Shown one piece after another: positions 13,783 through 31,940 of a stretch of 64,000 nucleotides of DNA; position 1 is the first letter of the stretch; the number at the start of each line of letters is the position of its first letter. The notes beneath the pieces were generated by a model, which was given only the letters and a program-made list of their open reading frames with translations, did no database searches and was not told the DNA's origin. Location of the stretch: contig NC_087168.1 of the NCBI RefSeq assembly GCF_035594125.1, forward strand, positions 7,680,650 through 7,744,649, read 5' to 3'. Source of the DNA: Scylla paramamosain (Eukaryota; Arthropoda; Malacostraca; Decapoda; Portunidae). The translations under genes and the position numbers were made by a program.

Positions 13783-14306
13783 TCAAAAATTGAATGATAA
13801 GTCTTGAAACCTCCCTCTTGAAGGAATTGAAGTCATAGGAAGGTGGAAATACAGAAGCAGGCAGGGAGTTCCAGAGTTTGCCAGAGAAAGAGATGAATGA
13901 TTGAGAATACTGGTTAACTCTTGCATTAGAGAGGAGGACAGAATAGGGGTGAGAGAAAGAAGAAAGTCTTGTGCAGCGAGTCTGCGGGAAGAGGGGAGGC
14001 ATACAGTTAGCAAGATCAAAAGAGAAGTTAGCATGAAAATAGAGGAAGAAGACAGCTAGAGATGCAACATTGCGGTGATGAGAGAGAGGCTGAAGACAGT
14101 CAGTTAGAGGAGAGGAGTTGATGAGATGAAAAGCTTTTGATTCCACCCTGTCTAGAAGAGCAGTATGAGTGGAACCCCCCCCAGACATATAAAGCATACT
14201 CCATACATGGACGGATAAGGCCCTTGTACAGAGTTAGCAGCGGGGGTGGGGGGTGGGGGGGGTTTGAGAAAAACTGGCAGAGACGTCTCAGAACGCCTAA
14301 CTTCAT
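13783..14306 (-). pseudogene. Jockey copy B ORF2 C-terminal region
   Basis: Overlapping minus-strand frames carry the blocks LYKGLIRPCMEYA, LLDRVESKAFHLINSSPLTD and NSLPASVFPPSYD, the conserved C-terminal part of this Jockey lineage downstream of the RT. A proline/poly-C expansion near 14230-14250 and frame changes break the reading frame. The same blocks occur in copies A and C. Confidence 0.8.
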
Positions 14307-14447
14307 AGATGCTGTTTTACCTAGAGATGAGATGTGAAGTTTCCAGTTCAGATTATAAGTAAAGGACAGACCGAGGATGTTCAGTGTAGAACAGGGGGAC
14401 AGTTGAGTGTCATTGAAGAAGAGGGGATAGTTGTCTGGAAGGTTGTG

Positions 14448-15401
14448 TCAAGTTGATAGATGGAAGAATTGAGTTTTTGAGGCATTGAACAATACTAAGT
14501 TTGCTCTGCCCCAATCAGAAATTTTAGAAAGATCAGAAGTCAAGCATTCTGTGGCTTCCCTGCATGAAATGTTTACTTCTTGAGGGGTTGGACATCTATG
14601 AAAAGACGTGGAAAAGTGCAGGGTGGTATCATCAGTGTAGGAATGGATAGGACTAGAAGTTTGGTTTAGAAGATCATTAATGAATAATAAGAGAGTGAAT
14701 GACAGGACAGAACCCTGGGGAACACCACTGTTAATAGATTTAGGAGAAGAACAGGGACCATCTACCACAGCAGCAATTGAACAGTCAGAAAGGAAACTTG
14801 AGATGAAGTTAAAGAGAGAAGGACAGAAGCCATAGGAGGGTAGTTTGGAAATCAAAGCTTTGTGCCAGACTCTATCAAAAGCTTTTGATATGTCCAAGGC
14901 AACAGCAAAAGTTTCACCAAAATCTCTATAAGAGGATGACCAAGACTAAGTAAGGAAAGCCAGAAGATCACCAGTAGAGCAGCCTTGACAGAACCCATAC
15001 TGGCAATCAGATAGAAGGTTGTGAAGTGATAGATGTTTAAGAATCTTCCTGTTGAGGATAGATTCAAAAACTTTAGATAGGCAGGAAATTAAAGCAATAG
15101 GACGGTAGCTTGAGGGATTAGAACAGTCACCCTTTTTAGGAACAGGCTGAATGTAGGCAAACTTCCAGCAAGAAGGAAAGGTAGATGATGACAGACACAG
15201 CTGAAAGAGTTTGACTAGGCAAGGTGCAAGCATGGAGGCATAGTTTTGGAGAACAATAGGAGGGACCCCATCAGGTCCATAAGCCTTCCGAGGGTTTAGG
15301 CCAGCAAGAGCAAGAAAAACATCATTGCGAATAATTTTAATACGTAGCATGAAGTAGTCAGAGGGTGGAGGAGAGGGAAGAACAAGCCCAGAATCGTCCA
15401 A
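14448..15401 (-). pseudogene. Jockey copy B reverse transcriptase domain
   Basis: Two minus-strand frames (15401-14946 and 14897-14448), separated by a frameshift, encode the RT. Visible motifs are AYGPDGVPPIVL, SYRPIALISCLSKVFE, DISKAFDRVWH (motif A), SGVPQGSVLS (motif B) and SYTDD (motif C). Motif C is normally YADD; the Ala-to-Thr change, together with the frameshift, argues for an inactive copy. Confidence 0.85.
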
Positions 15402-15918
15402 GGTAGAGTTTTTAGCAAAGGTTTGAGCGAAGAGTTCAGCTTTAGAAATAGATGTGATAGCAGCGGTGCCATCTGGCTGAAATAAAGAAGGGAAAGAAGA
15501 AGCAGCAAAGTTATTGGAGATATTTTTCGTTAGATGCCAGAAGTCACAAGGGGAATTAGATCTTGAAAGGTTTTGGCACTTTCTGTTAATGAAGGAGTTT
15601 TTGGCTAGTTGGAGAACAGACTTGGCATGGTTCCGGGCAGAAATATAAAGTGCATGAGATTCTGGTGATGGAAAGCTTAATTACCTATCATGTATAGCAC
15701 GAGAACAAGCTGTGTTAAACCAGGGTTTGGAAGGTTTAGGACGAGAAAAAGAATGAGGAATGTACACCTCCATGCCAGACACTATCACCTCTGTTATGCG
15801 CTCAGCACACAAAGATGGGTCTCTGACACGGAAGCAGTAGTCATTCCAAGGAAAATCAGCAAAATACCTCCTCAGATCCTCCCAACTAGCAGAGGCAAAA
15901 CGCCAGAGGCACCTTCGC

Positions 15919-16731
15919 TTAGGGGGATCCTGAGGAGGGAGCAATAGGACAAGATACAGATATGAGATTGTGATTGGAGGAGCCCAACAGAGAAGAAAGG
16001 GTGACAGCACAAGCAGAAGGATTAGAGGTGAGGAAAAGATCAAGAATGTTGGGCGTATCTCCAAGATGGTCAGGAATACAAGTAGGGTGTTGTACCAATT
16101 GCTCTAGGTTATGGAGGATAGCAAAGTTGAAGGCTAGTTCACCAGAATGGTCAGTGAAGGGAGAGGAAAGCCAAAGCTGGTGGTGAATATTGAAGTCTCC
16201 AAGAATGGAGATCTCTGCAAAAGGGAAGAGGGTCAGAATGTGCTCCACTTTGGAAGTTAAGTAGTCAAAGAATTTCTTATAGTCAGAGGAGTTAGGTGAG
16301 AGGTATACAGCACAGATAAATTTAGTTTGAGGATGACTCTGTAGTCGTAGCCAGATGATGGAAAACTCGGAAGATTCAAGAGCGTGGGCACGAGAGCAGG
16401 TTAAGTCATTGCACACATAAACACAACATCCAGCTTTGGATAAAAAATGAGGATATAGAAAGTAGGTGGGAACAAAAAAGGGGCTACTGTCATTTGCCTC
16501 AGACACCTGAGTTTCAGTGAGGAAAAGAAAAAGAGGTTTAGAAGAGAAGAGGTGGTGTTCTACAGATGGAAAATTAGATCTTAGACCGCGGATGTTGCAG
16601 AAGTTAGTGGAGAAAAAGTTGAGGGGGATGTCAAGACACTTAGGGTCGTCGACAGAAAGGCAGTCCGACCTGAGTACATTTATGGTCCTCTCCCCAGATG
16701 GGGACTCCGAGGCTGGTGTAGGAGTCGCCAT
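15919..16731 (-). pseudogene. Jockey copy B APE-type endonuclease domain
   Basis: This 270-codon frame starts at an ATG at 16731. It shows the AP-endonuclease-like motifs [18 protein letters not shown] (catalytic Glu), [12 protein letters not shown] and, near the end, SSNHNLIS. In active relatives the last motif is S-D-H; here Asp is Asn, which should weaken catalysis. The frame shifts at about 15930 into the 16064-15681 frame (WRFASASW...SKPWFNTACSRAIHDR), which links to the RT. In this family the domain nicks target DNA to prime reverse transcription. Confidence 0.85.
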
Positions 16732-16940
16732 GATAATTTTTAAATTTTTGAGTGAAGGGTGTGTGTGTTATTAGGTGCTTGTAGTTTTGTGTGGAAGAAG
16801 AGAGTTGTCTTTAAAGGGCAGGCTGTGACTGCCCCTTTGTGTTGTGAGACACAAAGGGAAACGTTCAGTGAGGTCACAGCTGGGTTTAATGATAAGTTCA
16901 CAGCACCCCCTGAACAGTGCTTTAGACCTCACTGGGAGTA

Positions 16941-22860
<5,920 letters not shown>

Positions 22861-22944
22861 CTGAAGATTCCACCAGTGAGTCCCTATGAAGTTTGCATAA
22901 TGACCCACTTGGAGGGTAATGAGCTCTCGGGTGACTTGGGACAT
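22861..22944 (-). CDS. MSTO1: Misato homologue, exon 1 (start codon)
   Basis: This 84-nt exon runs from ATG at 22944 to a GTTAGT donor (22860-22855). It encodes MSQVTRELITLQVGHYANFI and then GTHWWNLQ. It matches the Misato N-terminus ([21 protein letters not shown]), the tubulin-like first segment with the invariant HWWN. It joins in phase 0 to exon 2, 15.6 kb away. The start is the first in-frame ATG and lies two codons before the conserved block, as in relatives. The four exons together give ~231 residues against ~570 in the human protein. Confidence 0.9.
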
Positions 22945-24445
22945 CTTAGCCTTTTTCTAGATGATCAACTGATGTGCTAGTACTCACTTATTCTTCCATT
23001 CTTGTGATGCAACTCCAGTTTCTCTGGAATATAATTCAGTTATATCAATCTTCAAATTTCAAAAAATGTTTCACAAAGTAAATTTCATCAAATAACAGCA
23101 ATGCATGCTGAAGAAATTGAGATTGCAACAACCAAGTCTAATTACATAATGACTAATTACATAAAGTTTTCCCAATTTTTCAAGAAAAGGTTTACATAGT
23201 TTTGAACTAAATATATTAAACAACACCTTTAATGATGTATCTGTTTATGAAAAACAAGTATTCAGCAGCCACTTGCAGGATTGTGAATGCAAAACTGGCC
23301 TTACAATGGAATGAAACAATTCTAGGATAATTTCCCAGATTGCTCTATTCTTATGATACAGACATTAACCACATTATTATAGCCTATAGATTAAAAACTG
23401 AATACCAGTTGTGTAAGCAGGAAATTAGTCACAGTGATTGATTCTTTTGTTTGAGAATGCAGCCAGTGCTCAATTATAAATGCAAAATTAATTTAGCCAA
23501 TGACAGTATTTTATTTCATCCTGAGAAGAAGCAGCTCAATCTGAAATATCTTAATTATTCTGAGGATAATGTTGTTTGTAGTGGGTGTCATCTTGATTAT
23601 TTCAAGTGGATCACTAGATTTTATGAGGATTCTGACAATCTATTCAGTTTCCTTGTAAACACAGTATTCTTCCCAGTGTTGTGGAGTGCCCCAAGTGTCA
23701 CAGTGTAAATAATGGAAAGATAGCCAGAAAACCTGGAGATGCACAAAGAGTTACAAAATCCTGAAAGAAAAAAATTGCCAGTACTGTGATTTCAACACTA
23801 GTGACTGCAAGGGAACATCCTTTGAGAATATATGAGTGCTGGCAAGGAAAGTGGAAAGTGGTCTCAGTGGCTAAGCTGCCACTGAGACCACAGCACAGTG
23901 ATTCAGAGCTTGAAAATATCATTGTGGACATCTGTTGACTGGCACTTGTTCTGTAGCAAAGTCACAGACTTCTGGTTTATTCATCAAGAGAGCAATGGTG
24001 GTTCTGGTGTCCTTGTGGAAACAGACAAGATGCTCATCATGCAATGCAGGTACGAGAGAGGACATGTCCAGTCCCAGGTTTGTCTGTCATTTTTATCACA
24101 AAACTTTAGTTTCTGAGAGGATGGAGAGTTTGAACGTAAAAATATAAAATAATGATTTGCCAGAAAACAACATGCAGATTAATTTGAAGCAAGCCAAAAA
24201 CTAACAGAAAAAATTGTTTCATCCAGAATAGAGAAACAGCCAAAAAAGAAAAAAATTACCACATTTTTTTTCTAAGTGAATGGCTTTTGTGGTGGTAGTG
24301 CAATACCATATCTGTTAAGAAAATAAATAGCACTCATGGAGACATGTGGTCCATGTGGTTGCAGGTTGGCTGGGTCCTCACCCTGCAGGTGTGACTTGCC
24401 AGTTATGCATTTTCCTGGCAGTATTACCATGTTGGATAAGCGAAG

Positions 24446-24447
<2 letters not shown>
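22945..24447. other. 5' flank of Misato-like gene, no gene recognised
   Basis: This should contain the promoter and 5' UTR of the minus-strand gene, but no TATA box or CCAAT box stands out near 22960-23060. A plus-strand open frame at 23451-23708 (85 codons, with C-x2-C and C-x2-H-like spacing) is unrecognised and probably fortuitous. Confidence 0.4.
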
Positions 24448-26732
<2,285 letters not shown>

Positions 26733-26799
26733 CCTTGCTTGCCCAATGTGACAATACTGCAAGGAAAATGCAAGTATTATTTTAGGTGACAATAACACT

Positions 26800-27399
26800 A
26801 CACATTTAGGAGTTCTGAGATGTCTCTGCCAGTTTTTCTCATCCCCCCCCAGCTGCTAACTCTGTACAAGGGCCTTATCCATCCATGTATGGAGTATGCT
26901 TCACATGTCTGGGGGGGTTTCACTCATACTGCTCTTCTAGACAGGGTGGAATAAAAAGCTTTTTGTCTCATCAACTCCTCTCTAACTGACTGTCTTCTCA
27001 CTGCTGCAATGTTGCATCTGTCTTCTACCGCCATTTTCATGCTAACTGCTCTTCTGATCTTGCTGACTGCATGCCTCCCCTCCTTCCGCGGCCTCGCTGC
27101 ACAAGACTTTCTTCTTTCTCTCACCCCTATTCTGTCCTCCTCTCTAATGCAAGAGTTAACCTGTATTCTCAATCATTCATCCCTTTCTCTGGTAAACTCT
27201 GGAACTCCCTGCCTGCTTCTGTATTTCCACCTTCCTATGACTTGAATTCCTTCAAGAGGGAGGTTTCAAGACACTTATTCATCAATTTTTGACCACTGCT
27301 TTGACCATTTTATGGGACTGGCATTTCAGTGGGCATATTTTTTTTATTGGATTTTTGTTGCCCTTGGCCAGTGTCCTTCCTACATAAAAAAAAAAAATT
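26800..27399 (+). mobile_element. Jockey-like non-LTR copy C, 3' fragment
   Basis: The segment begins inside the C-terminal coding region (taggagttctgagatgtctc, as in copy B) and ends in an A-run after 'cctacat' (27382-27399). Frames at 27009-27292 contain NSLPASVFPPSYD and FKREVSRH. It is a 5'-truncated copy, about 600 bp long. Confidence 0.85.
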
Positions 27400-28050
27400 G
27401 TTTTTGATTACCTTTACGGATACTGAGAAACTTTTTGTTGAATTTCATATCACAAATTAATAGTTTCCATGATATAAATAATTTTTGTTAGGTAATGCAA
27501 GTTGGTTAGGTTAAGTTAGGTCAGATCAGGCTAGGTTAAATTACATTAGGTTAGGTCAGGTTTGCCTTCTTTTAACCTATTATCTCCATTCAAGTACCCT
27601 AAAATTACCATTTTTATGTTCCCAATCCATAAACCCCAATTCCCAACAAGTCCCCAAGATCATAGAGGGATGAGGGGAGAAGCAAAATTAAGTATTTCCA
27701 ACGTGTTTTATCAAAATCGTCTATAACATTACAAAAATAAAATAAAATAAAATAATTAAATAACGAATACCCTAATTTTGGTTTTATTATAGTTTAAGCC
27801 ATTACACACTACGTGGTAATAACCTACCTCATTTTGTTCTTCTCACTATTCACATCATTTCTAATGATTACACTACTTGTTGGAAATTAATAATAATGCC
27901 ACAATAGGCCTGGGAATGCACAGCGCTCTCAACTTTTTCTAAGTCCACAGGTAAACATAAATGGTGTATTGTTGCCTGAACTTCAGTTGTTTAATGCTTT
28001 GAATTGTGGGTAGCTGCTGGATAGGATCACTGTGTCTAAAATTCCTGGGG

Positions 28051-28112
28051 CCAATCACGTGTTACCACCACTTAACACCACGAGTTGCACCAATAGGAAG
28101 TCTCTATAAGTA
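28051..28112 (+). promoter_or_regulatory. Candidate core promoter (CCAAT, E-box, TATA-like)
   Basis: CCAAT at 28051-28055 is immediately followed by a CACGTG E-box (28056-28061). A second CCAAT lies at 28090-28094, and CTATAAG at 28104-28110 is at TATA distance from a possible start near 28135. Spacing is reasonable, but no first exon is recognised downstream, so this is a motif cluster only. Confidence 0.3.
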
Positions 28113-28131
28113 CCCATAAGCTGCGCAGGCA

Positions 28132-28152
28132 GGTTAGGTTAGGTTAGGTTCC
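28132..28152 (+). repeat. Interstitial (TTAGG)n
   Basis: Three to four perfect TTAGG units. TTAGG is the ancestral arthropod telomere repeat; here it is short and internal. Confidence 0.7.
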
Positions 28153-28689
28153 CCACAGGCCCCCAAGCTTGCTTGAGGGATTGGGGGGCCGTGGGTAGAG
28201 ATTGGGGACATTGGCTTAAACTATAAATTTACCCTAATTTTGTTCTCGAAATGGTTAGGTCCTATTGTAAAAATTTACCTAAATCCATAACTGGCAACTC
28301 ACTTGCAGGCCGCGGGCCCAGCCATACCAAGACCACACGGATCACGTCTGCACGAGTGCAAAAAAATCACTACGACATTTCAGATACATTGCCTTCCAGT
28401 TCAACAAATGATTTCCAGCTACGACACGTAAAACCACTCACTATGCATTATTCCCTTACTGCTGCCCAACTGTTGTTTGTTACCTTCTCATGCACAAGGC
28501 GCTCCCCAGCATTGAGGCTAGTTCTTTCACTCCAATGTTTTAAGGCATTTTACAGAAATGGTTCAGCTATACTAGAATCTTACCCATACGTTTTGTTGTT
28601 GTTGTTTAGGGCCGCTTGGATCTGTTGATCACATTAGGTGGAGTCCGTGCGTTTTGATCCAGGACACCAGTGAGTCAGTGTATTTATTT

Positions 28690-28957
28690 ACATCTTGATC
28701 TTGATCTTGATGGTACTGGTGGCACAGGATCACTCCTGAGCCAGGCCTTTGGATCGGCAACTCCTGTAGAAGGGGAAGAAAAAAAAAAAAAAAGAGAAAC
28801 GAACAGCATCCTCTATCCTAATTGTTCATATACCTGGCACGCCACATTCTCTCCAGAAACTCTTTCACCGCCTCAATCATCCTTTCATTCGCCTCTCTAC
28901 ACAGTCCCAGCAACAACACCATCCACTCTTTTCCCGTCTTCACTCTTTCATTCCGCC
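28690..28957 (-). mobile_element. CR1-like 3'-end fragment, minus orientation
   Basis: This is the reverse complement of the 3' end of the CR1-like family: C-terminal codons, stop, short UTR and an (ATCAAG)n tail (here CTTGAT at ~28690-28712). The start of the fragment at 28957 is a 5' truncation. Confidence 0.8.
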
Positions 28958-28969
28958 ACGATTAATCTT

Positions 28970-29105
28970 GATCTTGATGAAGGAGGCAGAAACACGACTC
29001 TCACATTTATACAGCCAATCTTCACACACTTACTCGCCTGGTTAGTCTCTTTTTTTTTCCATGTTCACTGTCATCATTGGGTCCTCCTTGTCATGCCTCG
29101 TCCAC
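28970..29105 (-). mobile_element. CR1-like ORF1/ORF2 junction fragment, inverted
   Basis: This is the reverse complement of the ORF1-end/ORF2-start region of the full-length copy (compare ~63630-63760). It abuts a plus-strand copy that starts at 29107, making a local inversion junction. Confidence 0.7.
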
Positions 29106-29131
29106 ACGAGGACTGAAGAGACCATCAAGAA

Positions 29132-29715
29132 TTGGTGGAAGTGGCTAGAATAGACAGACACCCAAGGAAGAAGAGAATGGTGATCAAGAAAGCCCCAGTA
29201 CATGTAATTGGAGCCAGCATGGTCAGGAAGACTCCTGACTTCGCGAGAAAGGAAAATGAGTGCACCAGCATGGGAGGTGCTAAGATCCAAGACATTAAGA
29301 GGAAAGTCAAGGAAGAAGTATATGAAATGGAAGAAAGAAGCCTGGTAGTGTGCTTCAAGGAGGAGGCAACAATTTATTAGAGACAGGTGCTGAAGAAACA
29401 GTAAAGGAAGTGATAGAAGCAGTGAAGGCAGCAGAAGAAAAGAAGATGTGTGTGGCTGTTGTGGGGGACAAGTTTGAGGATGCATGCAAGGGGCTCAGCA
29501 AGTGGAGGTTCGACTTAGTCGGGCCCACGGGAAGGTGTGCAGTACGAGATCAGAAGAAAAACGAACCACAAGATATGCATGGAACTTATGAAGATCAAGA
29601 TGGAATGGATGGCATAGAAGAAGGGCAACATGAGCTTCCTAAACATGGATGGGATCCTCAAACAGGACAAATTCTATGGGAAAGACGGGGTCCACCTCAA
29701 CCACAATGGGAATGA
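29132..29715 (+). pseudogene. CR1-A ORF1 (SGNH-esterase region) remnant
   Basis: Two plus-strand frames (29132-29380, 29350-29715) match the intact ORF1 at 62718-63659 from the RRPRKKRMVIKKAPV region onward. The Gly-Asp-Ser of the esterase block I is changed here (VIGASMVRKT), and the 3' half is frameshifted. The N-terminal PHD finger is absent (truncated). Confidence 0.75.
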
Positions 29716-29843
29716 GAAGCTAGGATGACGACTGGCTAAGTGGATGAGGGCGAGGCAAGTGTGGTGTGGACGAGGCATGACAAGGAGGACCCACTGATGA
29801 CAGTGAACATGGAAAAAAAGAGACTAACCAGGCGAGTAAGTGT

Positions 29844-30493
29844 GTGAAGATTGGCTGTATAAATGTGAGAGGATGGGGTGTGGACAAGTTTGAGGATGCA
29901 TCCAAGGGGCTCAGCGAGTGGAGGTTCGACTTAATCAGGTTCACTGAGACTCACCTGAGAGATGATGTACAAATGGCGGGATGTGAGTATGTTATGATTG
30001 GAAAGGGGTGTAAGACACAGGAAACACTGGGGGGAGTCGTAGCCCTATTCTACAAGAAAGAAAGAGGACTGAAAGTAGAGGAGATTGGTGTGGGGAATTG
30101 TACAAGTAGTGAGGATGTGCTTGCAGTCAGAGTGGAATTCATGGATGGTTGTGGCAGACCAGAGAAGGTGGTACTGGTAGTACCGTATACAACTGTCATG
30201 GGTGAAAGAGCAGATAGGGAAAATAGGAGGAAGTACTTAAGAAAGTTGTCAGAGAGCATGGAGAGGAGAGAGTGCTGATTATGGGTGACATGAATGCACA
30301 TGTGGGAATACTAGGGGAACAGGTGAACAGGAATGGTGAAATGCTTGGGGAGTTTGTTGATGAACTGGAGCTGGAAAATCTGAATGTTACTTTGGCTGAG
30401 GGACATGTGACTTGGAGTGCAATAGAGCAGGAATCATTTATTGAATACATGTTGGTGAATGGAAGAATGCGTGAAATTGTGTCGCATATGTAG
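29844..30493 (+). pseudogene. CR1-A APE-type endonuclease domain
   Basis: Two frames (29844-30278 and 30272-30493), separated by a frameshift, show INVRGWGVDKFED, FTETHLRDD (catalytic Glu) and LIMGDMNAHVG. These are the standard motifs of the AP-like endonuclease that nicks target DNA. An in-frame TAG after SHM at 30491-30493 ends the second frame; the continuing codons past it (IDEDGLVDIVSDHNML) hold the S-D-H motif. Confidence 0.75.
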
Positions 30494-31036
30494 ATAGATG
30501 AGGATGGTTTGGTTGATATTGTTTCTGATCACAACATGCTGGTTGTGGAGTGCTTGATGCATGGCGGTAATGAAGTGAAAGTGGCAAGTAAGAAAAAGAA
30601 GTGGAGACTGAGAGATGTAGGGTGGGAAAACTTTCAGGTTGATCTGAGTGAGAGAGGCTGATGTAAGTGTGCATGACATGGAGCATCTGAATGAGAAACT
30701 GGTTGAGGACGTGAGGGGTGCTGCTGAGAACCAGACAGGGTTTGTGAGAGTAGGCAGAAGAAAGAATGTATGTAAACCATGGTGGAATTATAAAATAAGA
30801 GCAGATAGGAAGGAGCAAAAGAAAATGAGTAGACAGTGTAGATGACTGAGGAAAAAGAGTCATGAAAGCAGTGAGGCAGAGAATGAGTATCAGAATGTAT
30901 GGGCAGCGTATGTGAAGCAGTAGCAGTTGACAATACAAATGATAATGAATGCTAAAGTGAAGAGTGAAAGGAGTGTGATTCAATCTTTAAGGGAGAAAGG
31001 TATGGAAGCTGGCGTGGCCGTGAATGGTACAAGTTC

Positions 31037-31631
31037 ATGAGAGATGAGAATATGTCAGGCAGTGTTGGTGTGGAGAGTCTGAAAGTGGATGGTGTAGTCA
31101 TAACAGAGAAGGAGGGAATCAGGGAGGTAAACAAAGGGTTCTGGGAAGAAGTAGGTGGGGTAGGTGAGATGTTTAGTGTGAGAGAAGGATGTGTGACACT
31201 GGAAAGGAAGAATGCAGATGAACTGGATGAAAGAATCAGCAGGGAGGAAGTGGAGAGGTGTGTGAGAAGGCAGAAGAATAGAAAGGCAGCAGGTCTAGAT
31301 GATATACCGTATGAATTCTGCAAGAATGGTGGGGAGGTAGTGAATGATAGAATGACTGAATTATTCAGCTGAGTGTGAGATGAAGAGAGAGTGCCAAGGA
31401 AGTGGAATGAGAGCCAAGTGTGTCTATTGCATAAGAGAGGATTCAGGAGTAAGAATGAGTTGAAGAACTACAGACCAATTGCATTAGTGAATACATTAAG
31501 TAAAGTTTTCAGTGCAGTGTCGAATGAGAGACTGTGTAAATGGATTGAAAGAGCTGGAGTTCTGGATGAAGAACAGAATGGATTTCATGTGGATAGGAGA
31601 GCTGAGGACAATATGTTTGAGGTGAATGAAA
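31037..31631 (+). pseudogene. CR1-A reverse transcriptase, first part
   Basis: Frames 31037-31372 and 31391-31648 contain RKAAGLDDIPYEF, WNESQVCLLHKRG, LKNYRPIALVNTLSKVF and DEEQNGF, the N-terminal RT blocks. The coding sequence breaks at 31631, where MULE-1 is inserted, and continues at 34170. Confidence 0.8.
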
Positions 31632-31822
31632 CACATACGGATGTATGACCAGTTTTTCATTTGACCAGACTCACTTGACCAGGTAGGGTAGGATGTTTGA
31701 CCAGGTCACTTGGCCAGGTGGGGTATGACTATTGACCAGGTAGGGTAGGATGGTTGACCAGGTCACTAAGTTACTTGACCATATGGGGTAGGACCGCTTA
31801 CCAGGCATGGGCAAATTAAATT

Positions 31823-31824
<2 letters not shown>

Positions 31825-31862
<38 letters not shown>
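31825..31862 (+). repeat. Poly(T) tract
   Basis: About 38 T residues just inside the left end of MULE-1, downstream of the transposase frame on the minus strand. Confidence 0.95.
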
Positions 31863-31863
<1 letters not shown>

Positions 31864-31940
31864 TTGCTTAGCTTCCTTTATATTTTATTGCACAAAATTT
31901 GTTTCTAAAATAATAAGAATAAGCTAAAAATTTGTTGCCT

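Larger units (their letters stand above)
13679..16940 (-). mobile_element. Jockey-like non-LTR copy B, nearly full length
   Basis: This minus-strand element has a start-codon region at 16731, ~200 bp of probable 5' UTR, endonuclease, RT and C-terminal blocks in order, and a 3' A-run (T-run 13679-13692) after 'cctacat', the same 3' end as copies A and C. The order APE-endonuclease, RT, C-terminal domain is standard for Jockey-like ORF2. Frameshifts near 15930, 14920 and 14300 break it. A gag-like ORF1 is not seen. Confidence 0.85.
27400..28680 (+). other. Spacer with TTAGG-like repeats, no gene recognised
   Basis: Degenerate TTAGG/TCAGG words occur at ~27488-27560, and (GGTTA)n at 28132-28152. 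An open frame at 28251-28628 (125 codons) has no recognised domain. Confidence 0.5.

Noticed and set aside
28132..28152. Telomere end
   Set aside because: Only three to four TTAGG units, internal, with unrelated sequence on both sides.
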